64,000 bases of DNA from Streptomyces luteolifulvus (GTDB lineage Bacteria > Actinomycetota > Actinomycetes > Streptomycetales > Streptomycetaceae): contig NZ_VZRB01000016.1 of assembly GCF_008806595.1 (NCBI RefSeq), forward strand, positions 124,001 through 188,000, given 5' to 3'. The notes beneath the pieces were generated by a model. That model was not told where the DNA came from, made no database searches, and saw nothing but the letters and a program-made list of their open reading frames with translations. The position numbers were made by a program, and so were the translations under genes. Shown in pieces: positions 26,313 through 35,104 of this stretch; the first letter of the stretch is position 1; each line of letters starts with the position of its first letter.

Positions 26313-27155
26313 ATGGCCACGACCCGCGCGCCCCTGCGCCGCTTCGCCGACTACACCGTCCTCGGCGTCCTGTCGTTCGTCTTCGTCCTGCCCGTGCTGT
26401 ATCTGTTCCTGGGCAGCCTCAAGCCCTCCGACGAGGTGCTCAGCGGCCTCTCCGGCTTCCTCCCCACGCATCTGTCCTTCGACAACTACGCGCAGGTCCT
26501 CGACGCGCTCGACTCCGACAGCAGCGGCTACTTCTGGCGCTTCATGGGCGTCTCGCTGCTCGTCGCGTTCGTGGTCGTCACCGGGGGACTGTTCGTCAAC
26601 TCGATGGCCGCGTACGGCCTGTCACGGCTGAAGTGGCGCGGCAGGGAAGCCGTCTTCACGCTCGTCCTGCTGCTGATGCTGGTCCCGTTCGAGTCGGTGG
26701 CCGTGCCGCTGTTCTACCTGTTCAACGACCAGCGCAACACCCTCTACATCCAGGCGCTGCCGTTCATCGCCAACGCCTTCTCGGTCTACCAGTTCCACAC
26801 GTTCTTCCGCTCGGTCCCGCCGAGCATCGAGGAGGCGGCCCGGCTGGACGGCGCGGGGCCCTGGCGCACCTTCTTCGCGATCATCGTCCCGATGTCGAAG
26901 CCGGTGTTCGCCTCGGTCGCGATCCTGACCTTCCTCACCCAGTGGGGTTCGTTCCTGTGGCCGGTCCTGATGGTCTCCGACCCGTCGGTGCGTCCCCTCC
27001 CGCTGGAGATGAGCGTCTTCCAGGGACAGCAGCCCCCGGACTGGGGCCAGATCCTCGCCTTCGGGGTGCTGCTGGTGCTGCCCGTGCTGGTGGTCTTCGC
27101 CTTCTTCCAGCGCTGGTTCGTGCAGGGGGTGGCCGGCTCGGCGGTCAAGGGCTGA
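26313..27155 (+). CDS. Sugar ABC transporter permease (MalG type)
   Basis: 280 residues, six transmembrane segments, EAA loop SIEEAARLDGAGPWRTFFAII, then the TFLTQWGSFLWPV segment. Last gene of the second sugar operon. Its 3' end overlaps the convergent histidine kinase gene by 11 bases, leaving no room for an intergenic terminator. Confidence 0.93.
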   Translation: MATTRAPLRRFADYTVLGVLSFVFVLPVLYLFLGSLKPSDEVLSGLSGFLPTHLSFDNYAQVLDALDSDSSGYFWRFMGVSLLVAFVVVTGGLFVNSMAAYGLSRLKWRGREAVFTLVLLLMLVPFESVAVPLFYLFNDQRNTLYIQALPFIANAFSVYQFHTFFRSVPPSIEEAARLDGAGPWRTFFAIIVPMSKPVFASVAILTFLTQWGSFLWPVLMVSDPSVRPLPLEMSVFQGQQPPDWGQILAFGVLLVLPVLVVFAFFQRWFVQGVAGSAVKG

Positions 27156-28587
27156 CCGGAGGCAGGGGCCTGGCCGACCCCCCGCCCACCGTGAACCCGA
27201 TGACGGTCCCGCCCCCGTCCCGCCGGAAGGCGAACGGTGCTCCGCCGTGGGCGAGGGCCACCTCGCGGACGATGGACAGGCCGAGGCCGGAGCCGGGGAG
27301 GGAGCGGGCGCCGGCGGCGCGGTAGAAGCGGTCGAAGACGCGGACGAGGTCGCCGTCGTCGATGCCGGGGCCGCGGTCGAGGACCTCGACGCGGACCGTG
27401 CCCGGCCGGGCGGGCCCGGCGACGCCGATCTCGATGGGCGCGGTGCCCTCGCTGTCGAACTTCGCCGCGTTCTCCACGAGGTTGGAGACCGCCCGCTGGA
27501 GCAGGCCCGGCCTGCCGTCGGTCGTCGTGTCGCCGCTCGCGCGGACCAGGATCTCCCGCCCGGTACGGCGCCGGGCGAGGCCGGCGACGTCCTCGGCGAT
27601 GTCGGCGAGGTCGACACGCTGCGGCGGCTCGTTGTCGGACTGCCCTGCCGCGAGGTCGACCAGCTCGTTGACGAGGTCGGTCAGTTCGCGGGCCTCCTGG
27701 CCGAGGTCGGCGACCAGTTCGTCACGGCCGGCCGGGGGGAGTTCGTCGATACGGCGCAGCAGCGAGATGTTCGTCCGCAGGGAGGTCAGCGGCGTACGCA
27801 GCTCGTGTCCCGCGTCCTGGACCAGGCGCCGCTGGTCCTCCTCGGACTGGGCGAGGCGGCCCAGCATGCGGTCGAAGGCGCGGCCGAGGCGGCCCACCTC
27901 GTCGTAGCCGGTGACGGGCACCTCGATGCCGAGGCGCCTGGTGCGGGCGACGTCCTCGGCGGCGGACGTGAGGATGATCAGCCGGCGGGTGATGCGCCGG
28001 GCCAGCCACCAGCCGAACAGGCCCGCGGCGACCACGACCGCGGCCATCAGGATCAGCGTGCGCTGCTGCAGCGCCCGCAGCAGGTCCTCGGTGTCGCTGA
28101 ACTCCTGCGCGACCTGCACCGCGCCCTGGCCGTCGCCGAGAGAAACGGTCGCGATGCGGTAGACATCGCTGCCGACGTCCACGTCCTTGTGCACGGTCAT
28201 CCGCCCGGACGGGGCGGCGTGCGCGATCGTCCGGTCGGCGTCGGTGACCGGCAGTCCCGGGCTGCCGGGGTCTACGACCGTGCCGTCCGGTCCGAGCACC
28301 TGCACGTCCGTGCGGGCGGGCCGCACGATGTCGTGGCCCGGCGCCACCGAGGAGAAGTCCCCCGGCGCCATGGGCTGCTGCCGCACCTCGGCCCGCAGGT
28401 CCTGCACGACCTCGTCGAACACGGACTCCTGGTCCACCCGGACGAGCCGCGCGGCGGCCGAGTACGACAGGACGCCGACCAGGACGGTGACGACGGCGGT
28501 CACGGCCGCGAACGACACCGCGAACGTGGTCCGCAGGGACAGGAGCCGAGGCCGCCGTCTGGCCAGCAGCCGCCTCAGGCGGCCCAC
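27145..28587 (-). CDS. Sensor histidine kinase (MprB-like)
   Basis: 480 residues from a GTG directly after the response-regulator stop. Transmembrane segments near residues 20-45 and 180-200 frame an extracytoplasmic sensor domain of about 130 residues. HAMP follows, then the H-box AGHELRTPLTSLRTN with the phosphorylated His, the N-box NLVENAAKFD, and GPGIDDGD and GSGLGLSIV (G boxes). It autophosphorylates and passes phosphate to the partner encoded just upstream. The stimulus is unknown. Confidence 0.92.
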   Translation of the reverse strand: MGRLRRLLARRRPRLLSLRTTFAVSFAAVTAVVTVLVGVLSYSAAARLVRVDQESVFDEVVQDLRAEVRQQPMAPGDFSSVAPGHDIVRPARTDVQVLGPDGTVVDPGSPGLPVTDADRTIAHAAPSGRMTVHKDVDVGSDVYRIATVSLGDGQGAVQVAQEFSDTEDLLRALQQRTLILMAAVVVAAGLFGWWLARRITRRLIILTSAAEDVARTRRLGIEVPVTGYDEVGRLGRAFDRMLGRLAQSEEDQRRLVQDAGHELRTPLTSLRTNISLLRRIDELPPAGRDELVADLGQEARELTDLVNELVDLAAGQSDNEPPQRVDLADIAEDVAGLARRRTGREILVRASGDTTTDGRPGLLQRAVSNLVENAAKFDSEGTAPIEIGVAGPARPGTVRVEVLDRGPGIDDGDLVRVFDRFYRAAGARSLPGSGLGLSIVREVALAHGGAPFAFRRDGGGTVIGFTVGGGSARPLPPVSP

Positions 28588-29325
28588 TCAGTCCTCCCGC
28601 AGCACATAACCCACACCGCGCACCGTGTGGATCAGCTGCGGCGCGCCCGGCTCGTCGAGTTTGCGGCGCAGATAGCCGACGTAGACCGCGAGGTTCTTGG
28701 AGCCGGGTCCGAAGTCGTAGCCCCAGATGCGGTCGTAGATCGTGGAGTGGTCGAGGACGATGGCCGCGTTGCGCACCAGCAGTTCCAGCAGCTCGAACTC
28801 GGTGCGGGTCAGCTCCAGCTCCCGCCCGCCGCGCCAGGCCCGGCGCGCCTGCGGGTCCATCCGCACGCCGGCCGCCTCCAGACACCGCTCGGGCGGCGGT
28901 GCCTGCCTCGGCACGTGTACGTGTACGTGGGCGTCGGGGGAGGCGTCCTTCGTGACCGGGTCGGTGCGGCGCAGCAGCGCACGCAGCCGGGCGAAGACCT
29001 CCTCGACGTCGAACGGCTTGACGACGTAGTCGTCGGCGCCCGCGTCCAGTCCGGCGATCCGGTCCGCGGTCTCCACGAGCGCCGTCAGCATCAGGATCGG
29101 CGTGCGGTCGCCCTCCGCGCGCAGCACCCGGCAGACCTGGAGGCCGTCGATCCCCGGCATCATCACATCGAGGACCAGCACGTCCGGCGGGGTGCGGTGG
29201 GCCTGCGCCAGCGCCTCGACTCCGTCGGAGACCGCGGTGACCCGGTAGCCCTCCAGGGTCAGGGCGCGCTCCAGGGCATGACGGATGGCGCGGTCGTCTT
29301 CGGCGAGCAGCACGGTTCGGGACAC
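28588..29325 (-). CDS. OmpR-family response regulator (MprA-like)
   Basis: 245 residues, GTG start. Receiver domain with AEDDRAIR acidic pocket, phospho-acceptor Asp in VLVLDVMMPGIDG and the Lys in VVKPFD. An unusually long linker (about 30 residues, with a His-Val repeat) precedes a winged-helix domain ending YVGYLRRKLDEPG and VRGVGYVLRED. First gene of the two-component operon; its stop abuts the kinase start. DNA targets are unknown; autoregulation is likely by analogy. Confidence 0.92.
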   Translation of the reverse strand: MSRTVLLAEDDRAIRHALERALTLEGYRVTAVSDGVEALAQAHRTPPDVLVLDVMMPGIDGLQVCRVLRAEGDRTPILMLTALVETADRIAGLDAGADDYVVKPFDVEEVFARLRALLRRTDPVTKDASPDAHVHVHVPRQAPPPERCLEAAGVRMDPQARRAWRGGRELELTRTEFELLELLVRNAAIVLDHSTIYDRIWGYDFGPGSKNLAVYVGYLRRKLDEPGAPQLIHTVRGVGYVLRED

Positions 29326-29502
29326 GGGCCCAGTGTGCCAAGGCCTCCGGTGGTGGGGCCGGGCCGAGCAGTCGTACCGGGACCCTTCTTACTGGGCTCT
29401 CACCGTCACATCGGGCCTGCTGGAGTGCCACGCCCCGGAAACCTGTTGGTGAAGTGGTGCGCGATTCCGCCGGCTGTCAGTGGCCCGCCTTACGATCCCT
29501 TC

Positions 29503-30315
29503 ATGGCCGCCCCACGCCGTGACACCAGAGGGATCGTCGACGCCGCGGAGCTCTTCGCGCGCGTGGACTTCCGACGGCGCGAGCCCGCCGAGCCGCTCCG
29601 CCCCTACCTGGAGCACTACTGGCTGATCGACTGGGAGCTGACCCAGCCGTACGCCTCCCATGTCGTCCCGCACCCGTCCGTGAACATCGTCTTCCAGCGG
29701 TTCGAGGGGCAGGAGCCCTTCGCCGAGGTCTCCGGCATCGGGCTGGAGCTGTTCACGCAGAAGCTGGAGGGCCGGGGCCGGGTCTGCGGGATCCAGTTCC
29801 GCCCGGGCGGCTTCCGGCCCTTCGCGCCCGGCCACCCGGTGTCGGACTGGACCGGCCGCCGCGTCCGCTTCGACGACTCCCCCGCGCTCTACCCGGGCAC
29901 CGACCCCGCCGCGATCCTCGACCCGGACGAAGAGGATGTCCGCGTAGCCGCCCTGGACACCTTCCTCCTGTCCCTCGCCCCCCGCCCCGACCCGCAGGCC
30001 GACCTGGCAATGGCCCTGGTGGACCGCATCCGCTCCGACCGCACGATCCGCCGCGTCGCCGACTTCGCCCGCGCGGAGGGCATGTCCGTACGACTGCTGC
30101 AGCGCCTCTTCGCCGCATACGTCGGCGTCGGCCCGAAGTGGGTCATCCTGCGCTACCGCATCCACGAGGCCCTGGAGCACGCCCAGTCCGAGGAGAAGGT
30201 GGACTGGGCAACCCTGGCCACCACCCTCGGCTACGCCGACCAGGCCCACCTGATCCGCGACTTCACAACAACGGTGGGCGTACCCCCGACGACGTACGCA
30301 CAGGGCCTGCACTGA
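29503..30315 (+). CDS. AraC-family transcriptional regulator (DUF6597-type N-terminus)
   Basis: 270 residues from the ATG at 29503. The N-terminal half has the RPYLEHYWLIDWEL and HPSVNIVFQ motifs of the DUF6597 sensor domain; the C-terminal half is an HTH_18 domain (VADFARAEGMSVRLLQRLF, then YADQAHLIRDFTTTVGVPPTTY). A TACGAT hexamer lies only seven bases before the ATG, so the transcript could be leaderless. Divergent from the response regulator, 177 bases apart. Confidence 0.88.
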   Translation: MAAPRRDTRGIVDAAELFARVDFRRREPAEPLRPYLEHYWLIDWELTQPYASHVVPHPSVNIVFQRFEGQEPFAEVSGIGLELFTQKLEGRGRVCGIQFRPGGFRPFAPGHPVSDWTGRRVRFDDSPALYPGTDPAAILDPDEEDVRVAALDTFLLSLAPRPDPQADLAMALVDRIRSDRTIRRVADFARAEGMSVRLLQRLFAAYVGVGPKWVILRYRIHEALEHAQSEEKVDWATLATTLGYADQAHLIRDFTTTVGVPPTTYAQGLH

Positions 30316-30463
30316 CACACACTTCACCCAAGCCGCAGGCGGCCGTGCCCGCGCCGCCATCCGCGGGCGGCCGTACCAATGGCCGCGGGCAGCCGCGCCA
30401 CAGCCGCACCAGCAATCCGCGGGCGGCCACGCCGCAAGCCTCGGGCGGCCGGCCTGCCGCTCG
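30316..30463 (+). repeat. Degenerate short repeats of the CCGCGGGCGGCC type
   Basis: Within about 150 bases, variants of CCGCGGGCGGCCGTGCC recur at about 30332, 30361, 30380 and 30418, spaced irregularly. They lead straight into dispersed repeat copy C. The stretch 30316-30698 contains no gene. Confidence 0.55.
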
Positions 30464-30540
30464 CCGCGGGCAGTCGTGCCGCTGGGGCGGCACGGGTGGG
30501 CGCGGGCGGCACCCCGCCGGCGCCGGGCCGCGCGACCCAC
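30464..30540 (+). repeat. Dispersed GC-rich repeat, copy C
   Basis: Carries CAGTCGTGCCGCTGGGGCGG and the same core and GCCGCGCGACCCACC end as copies A and B near 21 kb. The left part can fold (GTGCCGC/GCGGCAC). Confidence 0.8.
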
Positions 30541-30575
30541 CAGGCGGCACCACCAACCCCGCAAGCCACTCCCAC

Positions 30576-30636
30576 GCCGGAACGGCACACGTGGGCGCGG
30601 GCGGCACCCCGCCGGCGCCGGGCCGCGCGACCCACC
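30576..30636 (+). repeat. Dispersed GC-rich repeat, copy D
   Basis: Shorter copy, lacking the first 15-20 bases; GGCACACGTGGGCGCGGG replaces the hairpin arm, but the core and GCCGCGCGACCCACC end are unchanged. Lies about 110 bp beyond copy C, a spacing like that of A and B. Confidence 0.75.
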
Positions 30637-30698
30637 CCCGCGCACCAACACCGCACGACCAACCCCGGACCACCCACACCACCCGCCCGACGGAGTCC

Positions 30699-31172
30699 CT
30701 AGACCTCCCCCGCCCGCAACCGCGCCACCTGCCCCGCGCTGAACTCCGTCGTGCGTCTCATGTGCTCGACGATCACCGCGAGTTGGGAGTCGTCCAGGTC
30801 GTCGAAGAGGGCGACCCAGCCGCCGCCCAACCGCTCCCACATCCGCCCGAACTCGGCGGCCTTCTCCGGCACGGTCCGCACGAGCACCTTCCGCCGGTCG
30901 GCGGCGTCCCGTTCCCGTACGACGTAGCCGGCGCGCTCCAGCCGGTCCACCAGCCGTGTCGCCGACCCGGTCGTCAGCCCCGTCAGCTCGGCGATCCGGC
31001 CCGTCGTCACCGGCCCGCCCTCCAGGGTGAGCAGGTTCAGGCACTGGAGGTCGGTGGGGTGCAGGCCGAGGTGGTCGGCGACGGCCTGGTTGAACAGGGC
31101 GTACGCGGCCATGTAACGGCGGGAGACCGTGGACAGTTCGTCGAGCAGTCGCTCACGTGCCGTACCGGCCAT
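30699..31172 (-). CDS. MarR-family transcriptional regulator
   Basis: 157 residues. Winged helix with recognition region GRIAELTGLTTGSATRLVDR and wing ERAGYVVRERDAADRRKVLV, typical of MarR. Helices at both ends form the dimer interface. No adjacent efflux or metabolic target: the next gene on the same strand upstream encodes a secreted protein, 41 bases away. Ligand unknown. Confidence 0.9.
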   Translation of the reverse strand: MAGTARERLLDELSTVSRRYMAAYALFNQAVADHLGLHPTDLQCLNLLTLEGGPVTTGRIAELTGLTTGSATRLVDRLERAGYVVRERDAADRRKVLVRTVPEKAAEFGRMWERLGGGWVALFDDLDDSQLAVIVEHMRRTTEFSAGQVARLRAGEV

Positions 31173-31213
31173 ACCGCCGCCCTCCCACTGCTTTCCCCTG
31201 CGCCGAGCCGTCG

Positions 31214-31693
31214 TCAGAAGTAGTACGTGTCACCGGTGTCCAGGACCAGCACCCGCTGCCGGTCGTTCTGCCGGTTGCGGTCCACCGCCCCGCCGCTCCA
31301 CACCGTGTCGATCTCCAGCACCGCCTCCGAGGGTGCACTGCGCAGCCGTACCCGCAGAGCGAGCTGCTCGCCCAGCCCGTCCGCGGCCAGCGCACCGATC
31401 CGGCACAGCACCACCCGCTGCCCCGACCGCGCACAGCCGCCCGGCAGCGCCTGCCGGTCGGCCAGCGGCTCCGACCAGCGCATGCGCACCGTCATGTCCG
31501 GCGCGGCGGCCGGACCGTGATTGCGCGGGGTGAGCCGGAGATCGGCCCACCCGGCGGCCAGCGACACGGCGCCGTGATAGGCCAGGTCGGCCTCGGGACC
31601 CACGCCCGCCGCACGGGCCGGCAGCGCGGTCCCGCCCGCGCAGGCCAGCGCGGCACCCCACACCGCAAAAACCCGAAGCACCCGCTTGCGCAT
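31214..31693 (-). CDS. Secreted hypothetical protein
   Basis: 159 residues from the ATG at 31693 (an ATG nine bases earlier is possible). Sec signal peptide of about 28 residues ending LPARAAG. The mature part resembles an Ig-like or DUF11-type beta domain (LAYHGAVSLAAGWADLRLTPRNHGP, then MTVRMRW) with two cysteines (GGCARSG, VLCRIG) that could form a disulfide. Ends YYF. Function unknown. Confidence 0.7.
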   Translation of the reverse strand: MRKRVLRVFAVWGAALACAGGTALPARAAGVGPEADLAYHGAVSLAAGWADLRLTPRNHGPAAAPDMTVRMRWSEPLADRQALPGGCARSGQRVVLCRIGALAADGLGEQLALRVRLRSAPSEAVLEIDTVWSGGAVDRNRQNDRQRVLVLDTGDTYYF

Positions 31694-31835
31694 GCCACCC
31701 ACTCCTCGGACCGCCGTGGTCGTACGGGGACGTCTTCCGGATGTATCCCACAGTGAGCGCGGGGCAGTCGCCCTCCATCAGGTGACGCGGACGGCAGCGA
31801 GGTGACACCGCGGGAGGGCATGCGAAGCTTCCCGC

Positions 31836-32171
31836 ATGCCCGTTCTCCGCTCCGCCGCCCTGTTCGTCGTCGCCGCGCTCTTCGAGATCGGCGGCGCGTG
31901 GCTGGTCTGGCAGGGCGTGCGCGAACAGCGGGGCTGGCTGTGGGCCGCGGGCGGCGTCCTCGCCCTCGGCGCATACGGTTTTGTCGCCACCCTCCAGCCG
32001 GACGCCCACTTCGGCCGCATCCTCGCCGCGTACGGCGGGATCTTCGTGGCCGGTTCGATCCTGTGGGGCGTGGTCGCGGACGGCTATCGCCCCGACCGCT
32101 GGGACATTGCGGGCGCACTGATCTGCCTCGCGGGCATGGCCGTGATCATGTACGCGCCGCGGGGTGACTGA
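31836..32171 (+). CDS. YnfA family (UPF0060) membrane protein
   Basis: 111 residues, four transmembrane helices. Family signatures seen: LFEIGGAWLVW, YGFVATLQPDAHFGRILAAYGG, FVAGSILWG and DRWDIAGALICLAGMAVI. UPF0060 proteins resemble small multidrug-resistance transporters in size and topology. Stands alone, with a short convergent gap to the next gene. Confidence 0.93.
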   Translation: MPVLRSAALFVVAALFEIGGAWLVWQGVREQRGWLWAAGGVLALGAYGFVATLQPDAHFGRILAAYGGIFVAGSILWGVVADGYRPDRWDIAGALICLAGMAVIMYAPRGD

Positions 32172-32180
32172 GCAGCTCTT

Positions 32181-32615
32181 TCACAGCGGCATCTCGGGGA
32201 GCAGCCCCAGCTGCTCCAGGAACTCCATCTGGTCGAAGTAGAGCCGGTAGCTGACGATATGGCCGTCCTCGACGGTGGCGAAGTCCACCCCGCGAATCCG
32301 GATCTCCTTCTGGGTCGCGGGCAGCGACTCCCCGGAGGGCAGCTGCAGCGGACCCGTGTTCTTCCCGTGGAAGAACCCCTCGTCGATCGCTGTGTCGTCG
32401 ACCTCGTACGAGTACACCGGCTCGTACGTCGCCTCGGGAACCGCCGCCGTCATCTGCCGCCAGTACTCGACGATGCTGTCGCGCCCGTGGATCTCCCCGC
32501 CGTCGGGGGTGATCGCGACCGCGTCCGGCGCGAACAGCTCGGCGACGATCTTGAGGTCCGGGTTCGTGGTCAGCGCCTCCGTGAGCCGGTCCATGACCTC
32601 ACGCGCCTGTCCCAT
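32181..32615 (-). CDS. SnoaL/NTF2-like ester cyclase family protein
   Basis: 144 residues, one cone-shaped NTF2-like domain: TNPDLKIVAELFAPDAVAIT, DSIVEYWRQM, and IRGVDFATVEDGHIVSYRLYFDQMEFLEQLG, the last typical of SnoaL-like proteins. Could be an isomerase/cyclase or a ligand-binding protein; no catalytic residue can be fixed. Cytoplasmic. Confidence 0.85.
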   Translation of the reverse strand: MGQAREVMDRLTEALTTNPDLKIVAELFAPDAVAITPDGGEIHGRDSIVEYWRQMTAAVPEATYEPVYSYEVDDTAIDEGFFHGKNTGPLQLPSGESLPATQKEIRIRGVDFATVEDGHIVSYRLYFDQMEFLEQLGLLPEMPL

Positions 32616-32751
32616 GATCCACCTCCGCTCGGGAAAGGATCACCCACCTCATTTTCCCACCGAGTCCCCGCGGGAGCCGACCGGTGGACGAGGCGGACAT
32701 CCCGCCCGCCTATCCTGGCGGACAGACTTTCGACCACGTCCGAGGAGAGCC

Positions 32752-33528
32752 ATGGCCACCGCCGCACCGTCCGCCGCCTCCCGCATCGCCGTCGTCACGG
32801 GTGCGAGCAGCGGAATCGGCGCCGCCACGGCACGCCGGCTCGCCGCTGCCGGATACCGCGTCGTCCTCACCGCCCGCCGCAAGGACCGTATCGAGGCGCT
32901 GGCGGAGGAGATCGACGCGGCGGGCCACCAGGCGACCGCGTACGCCCTCGACGTCACCGATCGCGCCGCGGTCGACGAGTTCGCCACCGCCTTCAGGACG
33001 ATCGGCGTGCTGGTGAACAACGCGGGGGGCGCGCTGGGCGCCGACCCGGTCGCGACCGGCGACCCGGCCGATTGGCGCACGATGTACGAGACGAACGTCA
33101 TCGGCACCCTCAACCTCACCCAGGCCCTGCTCCCCAAGCTGGTGGCGAGCGGCGACGGCACGGTGGTGGTCGTGTCCTCGACCGCCGGGCATGGCACGTA
33201 CGAGGGCGGCGCGGGCTATGTCGCCGCCAAGCACGGCGCCCACGTCCTGGCCGAGACCCTGCGCCTGGAGATCGTCGGACAGCCGGTCCGGGTCGTCGAG
33301 ATCGCGCCCGGCATGGTCAGGACGGACGAGTTCGCCCTCACCCGCTTCGGCGGCGACACGGAGAAGGCGGCCCGGGTCTACGAGGGGGTGGCCGAGCCAC
33401 TGACCGCGGACGACGTGGCCGACACGATCACCTGGGCGGTCAGCCGCCCCAGCCACGTCAACATCGACCTCCTGGTCGTCCGCCCGCGTGCGCAGGCGTC
33501 CAACACCAAGGTCCACAGGGAGCTGTGA
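32752..33528 (+). CDS. Short-chain dehydrogenase/reductase
   Basis: 258 residues from the ATG at 32752 after CGAGGAGAG. Classical SDR: cofactor motif VTGASSGIGAATARR, NNAGG, catalytic Ser in VVVVSSTAGHG, YxxxK in GYVAAKHG, then EIAPGMVRTDEF. The Arg pair after beta-2 (TARRKDR) favours NADP(H). Close to the YdfG-like serine/3-hydroxy acid dehydrogenase group. One base overlaps the next small gene (TGATG). Confidence 0.92.
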   Translation: MATAAPSAASRIAVVTGASSGIGAATARRLAAAGYRVVLTARRKDRIEALAEEIDAAGHQATAYALDVTDRAAVDEFATAFRTIGVLVNNAGGALGADPVATGDPADWRTMYETNVIGTLNLTQALLPKLVASGDGTVVVVSSTAGHGTYEGGAGYVAAKHGAHVLAETLRLEIVGQPVRVVEIAPGMVRTDEFALTRFGGDTEKAARVYEGVAEPLTADDVADTITWAVSRPSHVNIDLLVVRPRAQASNTKVHREL

Positions 33529-33677
33529 TGGCAGACACCGACCGGGAGCGGAAGCGCCTGAAAGAGGAGAAGAGAAACGAACGCCAGATGTGGATGTGGC
33601 TCGCCTACTTCCTCTTCGGCATCCACGTCGTGGCGTTCGTGATGATCTACGCGGTGACGCACGCGCCGAAGAAGTAG
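33528..33677 (+). CDS. Small single-pass membrane protein (DUF6126-like)
   Basis: 49 residues. A highly charged N-terminus (DRERKRLKEEKRNERQ) precedes one transmembrane helix (MWLAYFLFGIHVVAFVMIY) and ends with APKK. Its start overlaps the SDR stop, so it is coupled to it. It resembles small Streptomyces proteins grouped as DUF6126; that match is from memory. Confidence 0.7.
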   Translation: MADTDRERKRLKEEKRNERQMWMWLAYFLFGIHVVAFVMIYAVTHAPKK

Positions 33678-33687
33678 GCAGCGAGCG

Positions 33688-33706
33688 CCGCCCCGGTGCG
33701 GGGCGG
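33688..33706. terminator. Bidirectional hairpin between the small membrane protein and rtcB
   Basis: CCGCCCCG and CGGGGCGG pair perfectly around a GTG loop, 11 bases after the plus-strand stop and touching the minus-strand rtcB stop. No T-run. Confidence 0.6.
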
Positions 33707-34900
33707 TCAGCCCTTCACGCAGACGACCTGCTTCAGCTTCGCGACGACCTCCACGAGGTCCCGCTGCCGCTCGATGACCTGCTCGATCGGCTTGTACGCG
33801 CCCGGGATCTCGTCCACGACGCCGGAGTCCTTACGGCACTCCACGCCCTGGGTCTGCTCCTCCAGGTCCTTGGTGGAGAAGCGCCGCTTCGCCGCGTTGC
33901 GGCTCATGCGCCGGCCCGCGCCGTGGGACGCCGAGTTGAAGGCCTTCTCGTTCCCGAGGCCCTTCACGATGTACGAACCCGTGCCCATCGAGCCCGGGAT
34001 GATCCCGTACTCGCCGGAGCCCGCGCGGATCGCGCCCTTGCGGGTCACGAGCAGGTCCATGCCCTCGTAGCGCTCCTCGGCCACGTAGTTGTGGTGTGCG
34101 CTGATCTCCGGCTCGAAGGCCGGCTTCGCCTTCCGGAACTCCTTGCGGACCACGTCCTTCAGGAGCGCCATCATGATCGAGCGGTTGTACTTCGCGTACT
34201 CCTGCGCCCAGAACAGATCGTTGCGGTACGCCGCCATCTGCGGGGTGTCCGCGATGAACACGGCGAGGTCGCGGTCGACCAGGCCCTGGTTGTGGGCCAG
34301 CTTCTGGGCGACGCCGATGTGGAACTCGGCGAGTTCCTTGCCGATGTTCCGGGAACCGGAGTGCAGCATCAGCCAGACAGAACCGTCCGTATCGACGCAG
34401 ACCTCTACGAAGTGGTTGCCCGATCCGAGCGTTCCCATCTGCTTCGTCGCCCGCTCCTCACGGAACTTCACCGCGTCCGCGATCCCGTCGAACCGGCCCC
34501 AGAAGTCGTCCCAGGGTGCGGTCGCGAAGCCGTGCAGCCGGTCCGGGTCGACGGGGTCGTCATGCATCCCGCGTCCCACCGGAATCGCCTGCTCGATCTT
34601 CGACCGCAGCCGCGACAGGTCCCCCGGGAGATCGTTCGCCGTGAGGGACGTCTTCACGGCCGACATCCCGCAGCCGATGTCCACGCCCACCGCGGCGGGG
34701 CACACGGCACCCTGCATCGCGATGACCGAGCCGACCGTGGCGCCCTTTCCGAAGTGCACGTCCGGCATCACGGCCAGACCCTTGACCCACGGCAGGGTCG
34801 CCACGTTGCGCAGCTGCTGGAGTGCCACGTCCTCGACCGTCGCGGGGTCGGCCCACATACGGATGGGCACCTTCGCGCCCGGCATTTCCACGTACGACAT
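33707..34900 (-). CDS. rtcB: RtcB-family RNA ligase
   Basis: 397 residues from the ATG at 34900 (MSYVEMPGAKVPIRMW). The catalytic manganese/GMP motifs are present: MPDVHFGKGATVGSV, VGVDIGCGM with the metal Cys, GSGNHFVEV, LHSGSRNIGK and SHGAGRRMSR with the guanylylated His region. RtcB joins 2',3'-cyclic phosphate and 5'-OH RNA ends in repair and tRNA splicing. Slightly shorter than E. coli RtcB (about 408), in the usual range for the bacterial short form. No archease gene is adjacent. Confidence 0.94.
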   Translation of the reverse strand: MSYVEMPGAKVPIRMWADPATVEDVALQQLRNVATLPWVKGLAVMPDVHFGKGATVGSVIAMQGAVCPAAVGVDIGCGMSAVKTSLTANDLPGDLSRLRSKIEQAIPVGRGMHDDPVDPDRLHGFATAPWDDFWGRFDGIADAVKFREERATKQMGTLGSGNHFVEVCVDTDGSVWLMLHSGSRNIGKELAEFHIGVAQKLAHNQGLVDRDLAVFIADTPQMAAYRNDLFWAQEYAKYNRSIMMALLKDVVRKEFRKAKPAFEPEISAHHNYVAEERYEGMDLLVTRKGAIRAGSGEYGIIPGSMGTGSYIVKGLGNEKAFNSASHGAGRRMSRNAAKRRFSTKDLEEQTQGVECRKDSGVVDEIPGAYKPIEQVIERQRDLVEVVAKLKQVVCVKG

Positions 34901-35104
34901 ATCGTCCTCATTCCCCCGGAAAGCAAACAGAAGTCTCAATTCGCAATACCGGCGCCAAGGTCAACGAAAAGGGACAACGGACCGGCGGCCACGGCAGTGC
35001 GTGCGATACACATTGTCTCCAGGGGACGCCCCCGCACAGCAAGCGAATAACCAGCGGGGACACCGAGTGACCGGCACCGAGAGACCCTCGAGAGGAGCCC
35101 GACC

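Noticed and set aside
27247..29502. Long plus-strand open frame joined to the AraC gene
   Set aside because: It is antisense to the two-component genes. The AraC protein has a good start at 29503, so the extension is an artefact of high G+C.
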